DNA of 51,333 bases, taken from positions 1 through 51,333 of the forward strand of contig UQZR01000019.1 of assembly GCA_900545585.1 (NCBI GenBank). The letters are read 5' to 3'. Position numbers and translations under genes: made by a program. The first letter of the stretch is position 1. Each line of letters begins with the position of its first letter. The notes under the pieces were generated by a model that searched no databases, was not told the origin of the DNA, and worked only from the letters and a program-made list of their open reading frames with translations. Source of the stretch: an uncultured Eubacteriales bacterium (GTDB taxonomy: Bacteria > Bacillota > Clostridia > Oscillospirales > Oscillospiraceae). Positions 44,852-51,333 of this stretch are shown in pieces.

Positions 44852-45980
44852 AGCCGCTCACACAGCTCCGCGCCGGTCACGGCCGTCGCACCCTCGCCCA
44901 GTTTGCCCGCCGGTCCCTCTCTGTGGCCGAAATGCCGCAGAACACTCTCCGGCAGCACGTCCGGAAAATACCGATTGACATACGTAAGCAAATCGGCTAT
45001 ACTGATAGTGGAACCGGTTAGAGGAGCGGATTCGTCCGTGAACTTTGGCAGCGATGCAGCCGGTTCTTTTTTTGCGTTTATCGCATACAGAACATCCACG
45101 GACATGACCTCGTTGGAGGCACGATTTACAACGAACTGTACGATGTACGGTTCGTTGTTTTTGTTTTTGGCGACGCCCATCAGCACATACGTTGCGTCTA
45201 TGGTGTCCAGTTTCGGCACCAGCTCATTGATACGCACAGCATTCTGCAAGATCTCGCCTACCTTCAAAGTAGCCGGTGCATTGACAGTAAATCTCCGGTC
45301 CAGCCCGTGCCGCAGCACCTTTGCGCTGATGATCACATCCGCGTCCGTATCGTTAACGTGTACGTACACATTCCCATTCTGATTTACGCCGCCGTACTTT
45401 TTTGCCTCCGCAAGTGCCTTGTCGACCACTTCTTTGCGGGTAAGTCTGTCCGCGTTCTCCACCACCGCCAGCGTCATATCCGGCTTTCGCACCAGTGCGT
45501 CGTAGGAATAGTCTTTCAACATCATCCGTCCGTCGCCCTCACCGGCGGCGGTTTTTGTTTTCTCCGCCTGCCGCTCCGCCGCGTCAAAAGCCGCCTGCCA
45601 TTGCTTTGCAATGTCCTCCAGCTCGGCAAAGTCCTTGCCGTATGCCTCCTGCGCCGCCATGTCGCGGTATTTGCCGGTGAACGCGGTTTTGACCTTGGCA
45701 AGAAATTCCTTTAAGCTGTCCAGCAGCTTCTGCGCCGCCGTCCGGTTTTCCTTGGAGAACTTGGCAAACAGGTCTGCATCGTCCAGCATATCACCGGCGA
45801 AGTCTGCCGCAAGCTCGTCCATCACCTCGTCCCGCGTCAGCGTCACGCCCTCCTGCTCCGCCGCCTCCATGTACCGCTCCACGATCTCCGCCTCTGTGTC
45901 CGCGCCGTTTTCCCGCATCTTATCTATGAACGTGACCATCTGTTCTCGCAAAGCCGCCGAGGAACTGCTGCGTACCGATA
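44852..45980 (-). pseudogene. Relic of a large phage MuF/polyvalent-type protein, truncated at both ends
   Basis: An open frame runs on the minus strand from about 45980 into the CRISPR array. Its N-terminal part (DKMRENGADTEAEIVERYMEAAEQEG, read in pieces) resembles the charged helical region preceding phage head or polyvalent C-terminal domains. The C-terminal part has SNEVMSVDVLYAINAKKEP, STISIADLLTYVNRYFPDVL and ESVLRHFGH, which I recognise from C-terminal domains of phage MuF-like and large polyvalent proteins. Residues before the first helix and after ELCERLF are missing. The stop is supplied only by the array. No promoter or ribosome site is seen, so it is probably not functional. Confidence 0.65.
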
Positions 45981-45984
45981 TGCT

Positions 45985-46104
45985 CTCCCGCACGGCGGCA
46001 TCTCCGTCTTTGCCGACTACCGCTATTACCCCAACCAAGTGGTGTATCACAAGATCATGGACGCACTGACCCGGTACGGGCCGGAGACGCAGTCATCCAC
46101 TTGA
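45985..46104 (+). pseudogene. 3' fragment of an unrecognised gene
   Basis: A plus-strand frame reads LPHGGISVFADYRYYP then NQVVYHKIMDALTRYG and PETQSST before TGA 46102-46104. It has protein-like composition, but no start codon or ribosome site precedes it, and the opposite strand changes character at the same place. It looks like the tail of a gene cut off by the phage relic. I do not recognise the family. Confidence 0.35.
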
Positions 46105-46144
46105 CTTTCCCGTCAAAGCGCTTTACCATATAAGCATAACCGAA

Positions 46145-46345
46145 AATCAGCCCCATGCAGTAGTGTACAGCTTAGAGTTTCGTACTTTGAGGAGGGCGGC
46201 GAGTCGCCGCTCTGTTTACCAAGAGGACGCACGCTTCGCAAGCGAAGCGACCGCCTGATACCGCTCCGTCGAATCGCGAATCACCATATGATTATCAATT
46301 CGACTCCGCTCACATCAGGTCACTTTGTACTGCACGGGGCTGATT
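46145..46345 (+). ncRNA. Retron msr-msd non-coding RNA
   Basis: AATCAGCCCCATGCAGTA (46145-46162) and its complement TACTGCACGGGGCTGATT (46328-46345) pair over 18 bases with one mismatch, as the a1/a2 ends of retron RNAs do. A G (46163) follows a1 and is the candidate branching guanosine. Between them: a GTAC/GTAC hairpin, GCGGC-GAGTC-GCCGC (46196-46210), CGCTTCGC-AA-GCGAAGCG (46232-46249), then an msd-like arm closed by CCTGAT (46254-46259) / ATCAGG (46314-46319) and GTCGAAT / ATTCGAC (46268-46304). It lies 19 bases upstream of a retron-type reverse transcriptase gene. msr/msd borders are inferred. Confidence 0.75.
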
Positions 46346-46364
46346 CTATGTCAGGGAGGCCTCT

Positions 46365-47429
46365 ATGAAAATCGAGAAAGATGCGGTCACCTTCGAAATG
46401 CCGGACGCAGACTTCGTGGCCAAATTCGGTATGCAGGCCGCCGCGGACATGGTGCTGGATTTTCACTGCTTCCACCCGCAGCTTCCCTTCCTGTACGACG
46501 CACGGCAGCTGGCGGCGTTTCTCTCTACCAGCAGGCAGAAGCTCCTTTACTATGCGCGGCACACGGCGGCAGCGTACCACCCCGTCACCATCTCCAAGCG
46601 TAACGGAGCTGTGCGCATACTGTCCGTGCCGGACAACACGCTGCGTCGCTGGCAGCGGAAGATCTGCCGGGATCTCCTCGCCTATCTGCCTGTCGCACCG
46701 CAGGCCACCGCCTATCGAAAGGGCGGCACTCTCAGCGGCAACGCCGCGCCCCATGTGGGCAAACGGTATCTCCTGAAGCTGGATATCTCCGACTTTTTCG
46801 GCAGTATCCGCTTTGAACAGGTCCACTCTGCCGCCTTTCACACCCGGTACTTCTCCCGGCAGGTGGGCTTTCTGCTGACCGCTTTGTGCTGCAAGGACGG
46901 TGTCTTGCCGCAGGGCGCGCCCACCTCTCCCGCGCTTTCCAATCTGGTCATGCGGAATTTTGATACGAACATGGCACGCTGGTGCCAGCGGCGCGGCATC
47001 GCATACACGCGGTACTGCGATGACCTGACCTTTTCTGCCGATCATCCGCTGTTCGCCGTCTATTCGAAGGCGAAAAATATGCTGGCGGAGATGGGCTTTG
47101 ACCTGAATGAGGCCAAGACCCATTTTATCACCAATGCCGGACGGCAGAGCGTGACCGGTCTGACCGTCAATGAGAAGGTATCCGTGCCGGCCGGCTATAA
47201 GCGCTTACTTCGGCAGGAGGTCTATTACGCCCTGCGCTTTGGTCTGGCGGACAGCATCCTGCGGGGCGGCCGCGCAGCGCTTCGCACAGACGGCGTTCCT
47301 GATACGGAGCGCTACCGGCAGCAGCTATTGGGACGAGTCCAGTATGTGCTGCAGATCGAGCCGGAAAACCGCTGGTTCCGCGAAGCAAAGCAAAAGCTGC
47401 TGTTCTGCGATGACCTCCCGAAGGTCTGA
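46365..47429 (+). CDS. ret: Retron-type reverse transcriptase
   Basis: 354 residues. RT motifs in order: YLLKLDISDFFGSI near residue 137, LPQGAPTSPALSNLV near residue 183, the catalytic YTRYCDDLTFSAD near residue 214, and SVTGLTVNEKVSV near residue 262, whose VTG is the retron mark for template RNA recognition. There is no maturase or endonuclease domain, so it is not a group II intron. GGGAGG precedes the ATG. With the upstream msr-msd it should make a multicopy RNA-DNA hybrid (msDNA), which in known retrons guards against phage through a toxic partner. No classic effector is fused or adjacent; phd-doc is the next module. Confidence 0.92.
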   Translation: MKIEKDAVTFEMPDADFVAKFGMQAAADMVLDFHCFHPQLPFLYDARQLAAFLSTSRQKLLYYARHTAAAYHPVTISKRNGAVRILSVPDNTLRRWQRKICRDLLAYLPVAPQATAYRKGGTLSGNAAPHVGKRYLLKLDISDFFGSIRFEQVHSAAFHTRYFSRQVGFLLTALCCKDGVLPQGAPTSPALSNLVMRNFDTNMARWCQRRGIAYTRYCDDLTFSADHPLFAVYSKAKNMLAEMGFDLNEAKTHFITNAGRQSVTGLTVNEKVSVPAGYKRLLRQEVYYALRFGLADSILRGGRAALRTDGVPDTERYRQQLLGRVQYVLQIEPENRWFREAKQKLLFCDDLPKV

Positions 47430-47469
47430 CGCCTGTTCTTTGGTTACAGCGTGGTCATTTCTGCGCCGT
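47429..47469 (+). repeat. Internal direct repeat, copy 2
   Basis: 41 bases directly after the reverse transcriptase stop. They match 48225-48265 with two differences and share the GGTTACAGCGTGG core with copy 1 at the excisionase 3' end. It separates the retron from phd-doc. Confidence 0.85.
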
Positions 47470-47528
47470 TGCAACCGGCTCACCTACATCCTGCGGTTGG
47501 TTACGAGCGCCAAATAATGTGTAAATTG

Positions 47529-47560
47529 TAGGTTGATTTTTACCTATATGCGGGTATAAT
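47529..47560 (+). promoter_or_regulatory. Promoter and operator candidate of phd-doc
   Basis: TTGATT (47533-47538), 16 bases, perfect TATAAT (47555-47560). An inverted repeat TAGGT ... ACCTA overlaps the -35 region. Phd-Doc complexes repress their own promoter by binding palindromes, so this may be the operator. Confidence 0.65.
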
Positions 47561-47580
47561 AAGCATAGGAGGTGTTCACC

Positions 47581-47823
47581 ATGACCATTGATACAAAGAC
47601 GATCGTTTCGGTCACCGAAGCGAATCAGAACTTCTCGCGGGTAACGCGCATTGCCGAGAAAAACGGGCAGGCGGTGATTTTCAAAAACAATAAGCCCAAA
47701 TATATGCTGGTGGATCTGGATGTGTCCCCCATGATCGATATGACCGATGATGAGAAGATCGACGTTGTGGCGGCGCGCATCCTGAAAAAGTATAAGCCCG
47801 CATTTATGGAGCTTGCGAAATGA
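47581..47823 (+). CDS. phd: Phd/YefM-family antitoxin
   Basis: 80 residues. It begins MTIDTKTIVSVTEANQNFSR, the Phd/YefM fold that binds DNA, followed by IAEKNGQAVIFKNNKPKYML. The C-terminal tail (EKIDVVAARILKKYKPAFME) should wrap the toxin. GGAGGTG precedes ATG 47581. It overlaps the toxin gene by four bases, so the antitoxin is translated first, as usual. Confidence 0.92.
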   Translation: MTIDTKTIVSVTEANQNFSRVTRIAEKNGQAVIFKNNKPKYMLVDLDVSPMIDMTDDEKIDVVAARILKKYKPAFMELAK

Positions 47824-48206
47824 TCAAGTTTTCGAAAGATAAGGTGTTGCTGCTCCACAAGCTCATCGCCCAGGAAACAGGCGGCAGTATCGGTCTCCGG
47901 GATGAAGCCCTGTTGGATTCCGCATTGGAGAACGCCTTTGCCGGCTTTGACGGGCAGGAGTTCTATCCTACCAAGGAGGAAAAGGGCGCACGGCTCGGCT
48001 ATACGCTCATCTCCAACCACGCTTTTGTGGACGGCAACAAGCGCATCGGTATGTACGTTATGCTGACGTTTCTGGAAGTGAACGGGATACACATGGAGTG
48101 CACCAATGAGGAAGTTGTGGAGGTCGGATTATCCGTTGCCTCCGGCACAATGGACTACGACTCGCTTCTCCAATGGGTGCGCGACCACAGGATTTGGCGG
48201 TTTTGA
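47820..48206 (+). CDS. doc: Doc toxin (Fic/Doc family)
   Basis: 128 residues with the Fic motif HAFVDGNKRIG near residues 66-76, which for Doc transfers a phosphate to elongation factor EF-Tu and stops translation. The N-terminal LHKLIAQETGGSIGLRDEALLDSAL is typical of Doc. Neutralised by the Phd partner upstream. It stabilises mobile elements and can act in abortive infection. Confidence 0.94.
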   Translation: MIKFSKDKVLLLHKLIAQETGGSIGLRDEALLDSALENAFAGFDGQEFYPTKEEKGARLGYTLISNHAFVDGNKRIGMYVMLTFLEVNGIHMECTNEEVVEVGLSVASGTMDYDSLLQWVRDHRIWRF

Positions 48207-48224
48207 AGGAAGTCGATAGGCGGC

Positions 48225-48265
48225 ACGCCTATTCTTTGGTTACAGCGTGGGCATTTCTGCGCCGT
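48225..48265 (+). repeat. Internal direct repeat, copy 3
   Basis: 41 bases, 19 after the doc stop, matching 47429-47469 except at two positions. Copies 2 and 3 therefore flank phd-doc exactly, suggesting that this cassette entered or can leave by recombination between them. Confidence 0.85.
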
Positions 48266-48273
48266 CGCGGGGC

Positions 48274-48295
48274 TTGACCCAAACCGTGACCCAAA
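48274..48295 (+). repeat. Right arm-type repeat (integrase-binding candidate)
   Basis: Identical over 22 bases to 29800-29821, again two TGACCCAAA units with CCG between. It lies 114 bases inside attR. Confidence 0.65.
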
Positions 48296-48361
48296 CGCGG
48301 AAAAAAGCAGGTGGATACAGGCGGACACAGTGGATCGCCCGCCGAGCCGAAAGTATGCAAA

Positions 48362-48400
48362 AGCGCCGGAAAGCGTTGCGGCACAACGCTTTCCGGCGCT
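48362..48400. terminator. Perfect 17-bp hairpin just inside attR
   Basis: AGCGCCGGAAAGCGTTG / CAACGCTTTCCGGCGCT with loop CGGCA, eight bases before attR. No T-run follows. It may insulate the element from the chromosome or mark its end. Confidence 0.6.
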
Positions 48401-48408
48401 CATCGTAT

Positions 48409-48491
48409 CTTCACACGCAGGAGGTCACTGGTCCGAGTCCAGCAGTCTCCACCAAAAAGTTCCTGATTTCGCAAGAAATCAGGAACTTTTT
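48409..48491 (+). repeat. Right attachment repeat (attR) with tRNA-Val 3' remnant
   Basis: 80 of 83 bases match 29670-29752. The copy lacks the tRNA 5' half and has GGTCCGAGTCC in place of GGTTCGAGTCC, so the conserved T-loop base is lost. This fits a remnant no longer under selection as a tRNA. Chromosomal genes resume immediately after it. Confidence 0.93.
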
Positions 48492-48574
48492 CAGCTTACC
48501 AAGCGGGTGGTTTTGTTTATGCTGCTTTCTGGCAAGAGGACAGATGCGCTCTGTTTTGCGTGCAGCCCGTGCCG

Positions 48575-49582
48575 TTAGCAGAGCTGCTCCAGTTGAAAGG
48601 CCAGCTCGGTGCGGCCCACAACGGCGTGGTGGTTGTTGTAAAGGTTTTTGTCGTGGTAGCGGGGCAGAGAGCAGGCTTCCTCCGGCGTGATGACGCCGAG
48701 CTGGGTGAGAACCGAGAGGATGGCATACGGGACGATGGAGGAGGCGCCGTCCTCCATTTTGAGGGCAATGCCGATCCCCTTATCCTTGATGCCCACGGCA
48801 TAGAATGCGCTGGCGCCTGATTTGCAGAAGATTCGGTCGCCGAAGGCGGCCATCAGCTGCGTGCAGATGCGATCGGTCCCTGCCACCATTTCCGGATGTG
48901 CTGTCATGGCGGACGTGATGCGCCGGAGGACAGCGGCCCGGGTGGGGGCGAAAAGCGTGGGGAGGGACATGCGGGCGTAGCCCTGTGCCAGCCGGTAAAG
49001 GGGCAGCGCGTGGACCGGAACGCCGCAGCCGTCCACGGCCAACTGGACTTCGGAGGTCTCTACGCCGCACATTTCAGCGAACACCGAGAGGATACGCTGC
49101 TGAACAGGGTGCTCCAATGCAGTATAGTTCTCCAAAGACTCCCCGAAATGGCGGGCGGTGATGAGCATACCGGCGTGCTTTCCGGAGCAGTCGCAGTAGA
49201 TGGGCGCCCGGGGGATGCCGGCGATCTTCAAGGCGTCCTCGGCGGGGACATACATGGGGTATTCCGACCCGCAGCACAGCTGGTCGGGGGAGAGACCTGC
49301 CTTGTGCAGGATGCTCTCCACGGCCTCTACATGAAAGGGCTCTCCGTTGTGGGAGGAGCAGATGACGGCCAGCTCCTGCGGGGTAATGCCATAATGCTCC
49401 AGCGCACCGCTCTCTGCCACGGGGATCGCCTGAAGGGGCTTGGCGGAGGAGCGGGCAAATGTAAGACGCTCCGGATCACCGAGCTTCCAAAGGATCCGGC
49501 CTGTGTGATCCGTTACCGCGATATGTCCCCGGTGGATCTGATCCACCAGATCACCGCGGTATTGATAGGCAATAACAGCCAT
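48575..49582 (-). CDS. L-asparaginase II-type protein (Rhizobium etli AnsA family)
   Basis: 335 residues of the asparaginase II family, which differs from E. coli-type asparaginases and hydrolyses asparagine to aspartate. Marks: RSSAKPLQAIPV near residue 46, ICSSHNGEPFHVEAV near 93, DCSGKHAGML near 133 (the conserved CSGKH stretch), VDGCGVPV near 182, and KSGASAFYAVGI near 258. CGGAGGT precedes the ATG. It lies 18 bases after the M55 peptidase relic and in the same direction, suggesting a small operon for using amino acids or peptides. Confidence 0.9.
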   Translation of the reverse strand: MAVIAYQYRGDLVDQIHRGHIAVTDHTGRILWKLGDPERLTFARSSAKPLQAIPVAESGALEHYGITPQELAVICSSHNGEPFHVEAVESILHKAGLSPDQLCCGSEYPMYVPAEDALKIAGIPRAPIYCDCSGKHAGMLITARHFGESLENYTALEHPVQQRILSVFAEMCGVETSEVQLAVDGCGVPVHALPLYRLAQGYARMSLPTLFAPTRAAVLRRITSAMTAHPEMVAGTDRICTQLMAAFGDRIFCKSGASAFYAVGIKDKGIGIALKMEDGASSIVPYAILSVLTQLGVITPEEACSLPRYHDKNLYNNHHAVVGRTELAFQLEQLC

Positions 49583-49600
49583 AGCATATACCTCCGTTTC

Positions 49601-50287
49601 TTAGATCACAAAGTAGAAAAAGCGCAGCACATCACCGTAATCCTCGGCATCAAAGGCCACGGTGGTGGGAGAGATGAGGCTGGCGCCGGGATAGTGGGAG
49701 CATCCATAGGCGTCATAATGATGTACATAGGTGACCTCCACGTGGAAGTGCTCGGGAAGCGCCGGAGGTGTGGCTGTCTTTGCCGCCGCCACAGCCTCGG
49801 CCATCATGCCTTCGATCTCCTCGCGGACAAGCTCCGGGGTCTTTGTCAGAACGCCGTAGCCGTGGCCGGATTTGGTTGGTACGGTCAGCAGGCCGGGTAC
49901 GGTGCGCGCCGCAGCCGCACACATCCCCTCGTCGCCGCTGGCGAATAGGGTAGGAACGCCCCGGTAAGCGGCGGCATGGGCGTACATCTCGAATTCTCCC
50001 CACAGCGCGCCATTGACCGTAAGGCGGAAAATGCGGGAGCTTACCATCGTGTGGGACGTGGGATTTCCGGGGGCGGAGGCGGCGTCGTGAAAGCCGACCA
50101 TCAGCATACCGTCATAGCTCTCGTCAAAAATACCGGTAAGACCCACAATATCGTGGGTGATCCCCCGAAGGAGACGGGCATCTCTGGGGAGCAGGGCGCA
50201 GTCAATGTTGCAGCCGTCTCCGTGCATATCCTCTATGACGACCTCGTCGGCTCCGCCGGAGAAAAGGCCGCGGGCCGCGGCGGAAGG
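49601..50287 (-). pseudogene. M55-family D-aminopeptidase (DppA-like), 5'-truncated
   Basis: The frame is open from just after the stop codon of the regulator gene (TGA 50290-50288). In the first codons it reads GGADEVVIEDMHGDGCNI, a typical M55 interior. Later marks are MVGFHDAASAPGNPTSHTM and GALWGEFEMYAH, the metal and active-site regions. About 45-60 N-terminal residues are missing, including the DxEG strand whose Asp and Glu bind zinc. The first possible ATG (50227) has a badly spaced ribosome site. It is either a deletion derivative or a gene whose 5' end was lost to the upstream gene. The intact family releases D-Ala and similar residues from peptides. Confidence 0.75.
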
Positions 50288-50947
50288 TCATGTTGCTTCG
50301 CTGCGGATACGCCGCAGGTAGCGGTAGACCGTGGGTTCGGAGATGTGCAGTTCCCTGGCGACCTGTCCGACGGAGCCCTTGGTCTGGAATACGCCCTGCG
50401 CTTCCAGAGAGCGGAGTATCTCCAGCTTGTCGGCGGTATGCATGGCCTCGGAGGGGATACCATAGCCGAGGATGGTGGAGTGGATCAGATTGCTGGACAG
50501 CTCCGGGATGGAATCATCCAGGTTTTCGGTATAGGCGGAGCTTTCCTCCTCTTGCGGAAGAGAAAAGGAATGGAGCAGGTTGGAAAGATGCTCCGAGAGC
50601 ACCAGAATATCCTCCACATCGTGGTTCACGCAGATCAGCCCCACCAGATGACCCTTTTCCTTAATGAAATAGGTGGAAGAAACGAAACGCTTGCCTCCCC
50701 GGGTGCGGCCCTCGTAGTTGGCCACATAGTCGTGCTCCTTATAGGCTCCGGTTCGCAGCAGTTCCTTGGCCAACTCCGTCATGGGGTCGCCCACGCGGCG
50801 GCCGCTGAGATGCTCGTTGCAGGCGGCAATCACCGAGCGCTCCGGCGTGGAAACGTCATGGAGGATGATCTCATAATTCTTTCCGCAGATCTTCCCCATA
50901 AATTCCACCAGAGGAATGTATCGCTCAAGACTGGCGTAGTTGCTCAC
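50288..50947 (-). CDS. YheO-type transcriptional regulator (PAS + HTH, DauR-like)
   Basis: 219 residues. An N-terminal YheO PAS-like domain (LVEFMGKICGKNYEIILHD ... LVGLICVNHDVE) is followed by a C-terminal helix-turn-helix (GSVGQVARELHISEPTVYRY). Members such as DauR sense amino-acid-type signals. It lies directly upstream of the peptidase relic and the asparaginase gene, so it probably controls that operon. The start is GTG 50947. Confidence 0.9.
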   Translation of the reverse strand: MSNYASLERYIPLVEFMGKICGKNYEIILHDVSTPERSVIAACNEHLSGRRVGDPMTELAKELLRTGAYKEHDYVANYEGRTRGGKRFVSSTYFIKEKGHLVGLICVNHDVEDILVLSEHLSNLLHSFSLPQEEESSAYTENLDDSIPELSSNLIHSTILGYGIPSEAMHTADKLEILRSLEAQGVFQTKGSVGQVARELHISEPTVYRYLRRIRSEAT

Positions 50948-51015
50948 TGTATCCCTACTTTCTCAACAATAATTCTTGCCTGATAAAAAACTGTCACATA
51001 GTGCTGCTGAAAGTC

Positions 51016-51044
51016 AGTATATCGAAAATGAATGGATAAATCAA
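51016..51044 (-). promoter_or_regulatory. Promoter of the regulator-peptidase-asparaginase operon
   Basis: On the minus strand TTGATT (51044-51039), 17 bases, TATACT (51021-51016), about 70 bases before the regulator's GTG. Confidence 0.65.
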
Positions 51045-51165
51045 CACCTAATATGCCGGAAAGTTTGGGGGGGATGTAACATTTTTTTGCAGGCCAAGGC
51101 GAAAATAGCCTTCGAAGCAGCGATTTAGACAAAAAATTATCAAACTTCTTGGCACTTATGTGAGA

Positions 51166-51194
51166 TTGACAAGGGCGGTGTGATAAATTATAAT
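51166..51194 (+). promoter_or_regulatory. Consensus sigma-A promoter facing off the window
   Basis: TTGACA (51166-51171), exactly 17 bases, TATAAT (51189-51194): a full consensus match. It diverges from the regulator operon. A ribosome site GAAGGGAGG follows at 51217-51225. Confidence 0.8.
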
Positions 51195-51231
51195 CAAGAA
51201 TGTAACAAAGTTATCAGAAGGGAGGCTCAAT

Positions 51232-51235
51232 GTGA
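51232..51235 (+). other. Probable start of a gene lost in the artefactual G tract
   Basis: GTG at 51232 lies six bases after GAAGGGAGG and is followed by AGG and then only G. The overlapping ATG at 51230 would stop at once (ATGTGA). A gene very likely starts here, but nothing of its sequence can be trusted. Confidence 0.4.

Positions 51236-51333
<98 letters not shown>

Larger units (their letters stand above)
29670..48491. mobile_element. Integrative mobilizable element in tRNA-Val carrying type I-C CRISPR-Cas, a retron and Phd-Doc
   Basis: 18.8 kb bounded by 83-bp direct repeats made from the tRNA-Val 3' half plus terminator. A tyrosine integrase lies next to the tRNA end, then an excisionase-like protein, MobP-type relaxase, MobC, an oriT candidate and a winged-helix protein. 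There are no type IV secretion genes, so it would need a helper conjugative element to move. Cargo: a DUF6076-like gene, complete cas operon and array, phage-gene relics, a retron and a toxin-antitoxin pair. Arm-type repeats lie inside both ends. All of these are seen directly; mobility is inferred. Confidence 0.9.

Noticed and set aside
46365..47429. Reverse transcriptase as a group II intron or diversity-generating element
   Set aside because: There is no maturase domain, intron ends or variable repeat; the VTG motif and the msr-msd-like upstream region fit a retron.

Overview
The window looks like one whole short-read contig from a gut Firmicute of the family Oscillospiraceae (Oscillibacter / Dysosmobacter / Vescimonas-like). 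The evidence is the 16S sequence at the left end, the high G+C, and housekeeping proteins of clostridial type. The contig breaks inside a 16S rRNA gene on the left. On the right it runs out into about 98 bases of nearly pure G, which is a sequencing artefact.

Layout. 1-1190: 5' part of 16S rRNA (minus strand) with its leader and promoter. 1.3-4.4 kb: a YhaN-type ATPase and the Fe-S carrier Mrp. 4.45-9.4 kb: a branched-chain amino-acid ABC transporter (livF-G-M-H and a substrate-binding lipoprotein whose two halves are in swapped order). 9.7-18.7 kb: a minus-strand housekeeping run: ftsH, two signal peptidases, hpt, tilS, dnaB, rplI, gdpP. 19-29.3 kb: RNase J, CorA, small proteins, an SPFH/NfeD membrane module, an rRNA methyltransferase, a lipid kinase, and groES-groEL under a CIRCE operator. 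29.4-29.7 kb: tRNA-Met, tRNA-Glu, tRNA-Val.

29,670-48,491 is an integrated mobile element of 18.8 kb. It is bounded by 83-bp direct repeats formed from the 3' half of tRNA-Val plus its terminator. Its backbone is a tyrosine integrase, an excisionase-like protein, a MobP-type relaxase, MobC, a hairpin-rich oriT candidate and a winged-helix protein. Its cargo is mostly anti-phage: a complete type I-C CRISPR-Cas system (cas3-cas5c-cas8c-cas7c-cas4-cas1-cas2 and 28 repeats), a retron (msr-msd plus reverse transcriptase) and a Phd-Doc toxin-antitoxin pair, plus relics of a phage gene. Three copies of a short repeat that coincides with the excisionase 3' end separate the cargo blocks.

The most interesting item lies between a DUF6076-like gene and cas3. 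On the minus strand there is a promoter, a shrunken CRISPR-repeat-like hairpin keeping the crRNA 5' handle, then a short guide-like stretch and a strong hairpin. The guide matches a site just upstream of the cas3 -35 box, next to a TTC motif (the I-C PAM). The only mismatches in the first 14 positions are at positions 6 and 12, the positions flipped out in type I R-loops. This is a candidate crRNA-like autorepressor of the cas operon on a mobile element.

48.5-51.3 kb: chromosome again, with a type II asparaginase, a 5'-truncated M55 D-aminopeptidase, a YheO-type regulator, and a strong promoter leading into the artefactual G tract.
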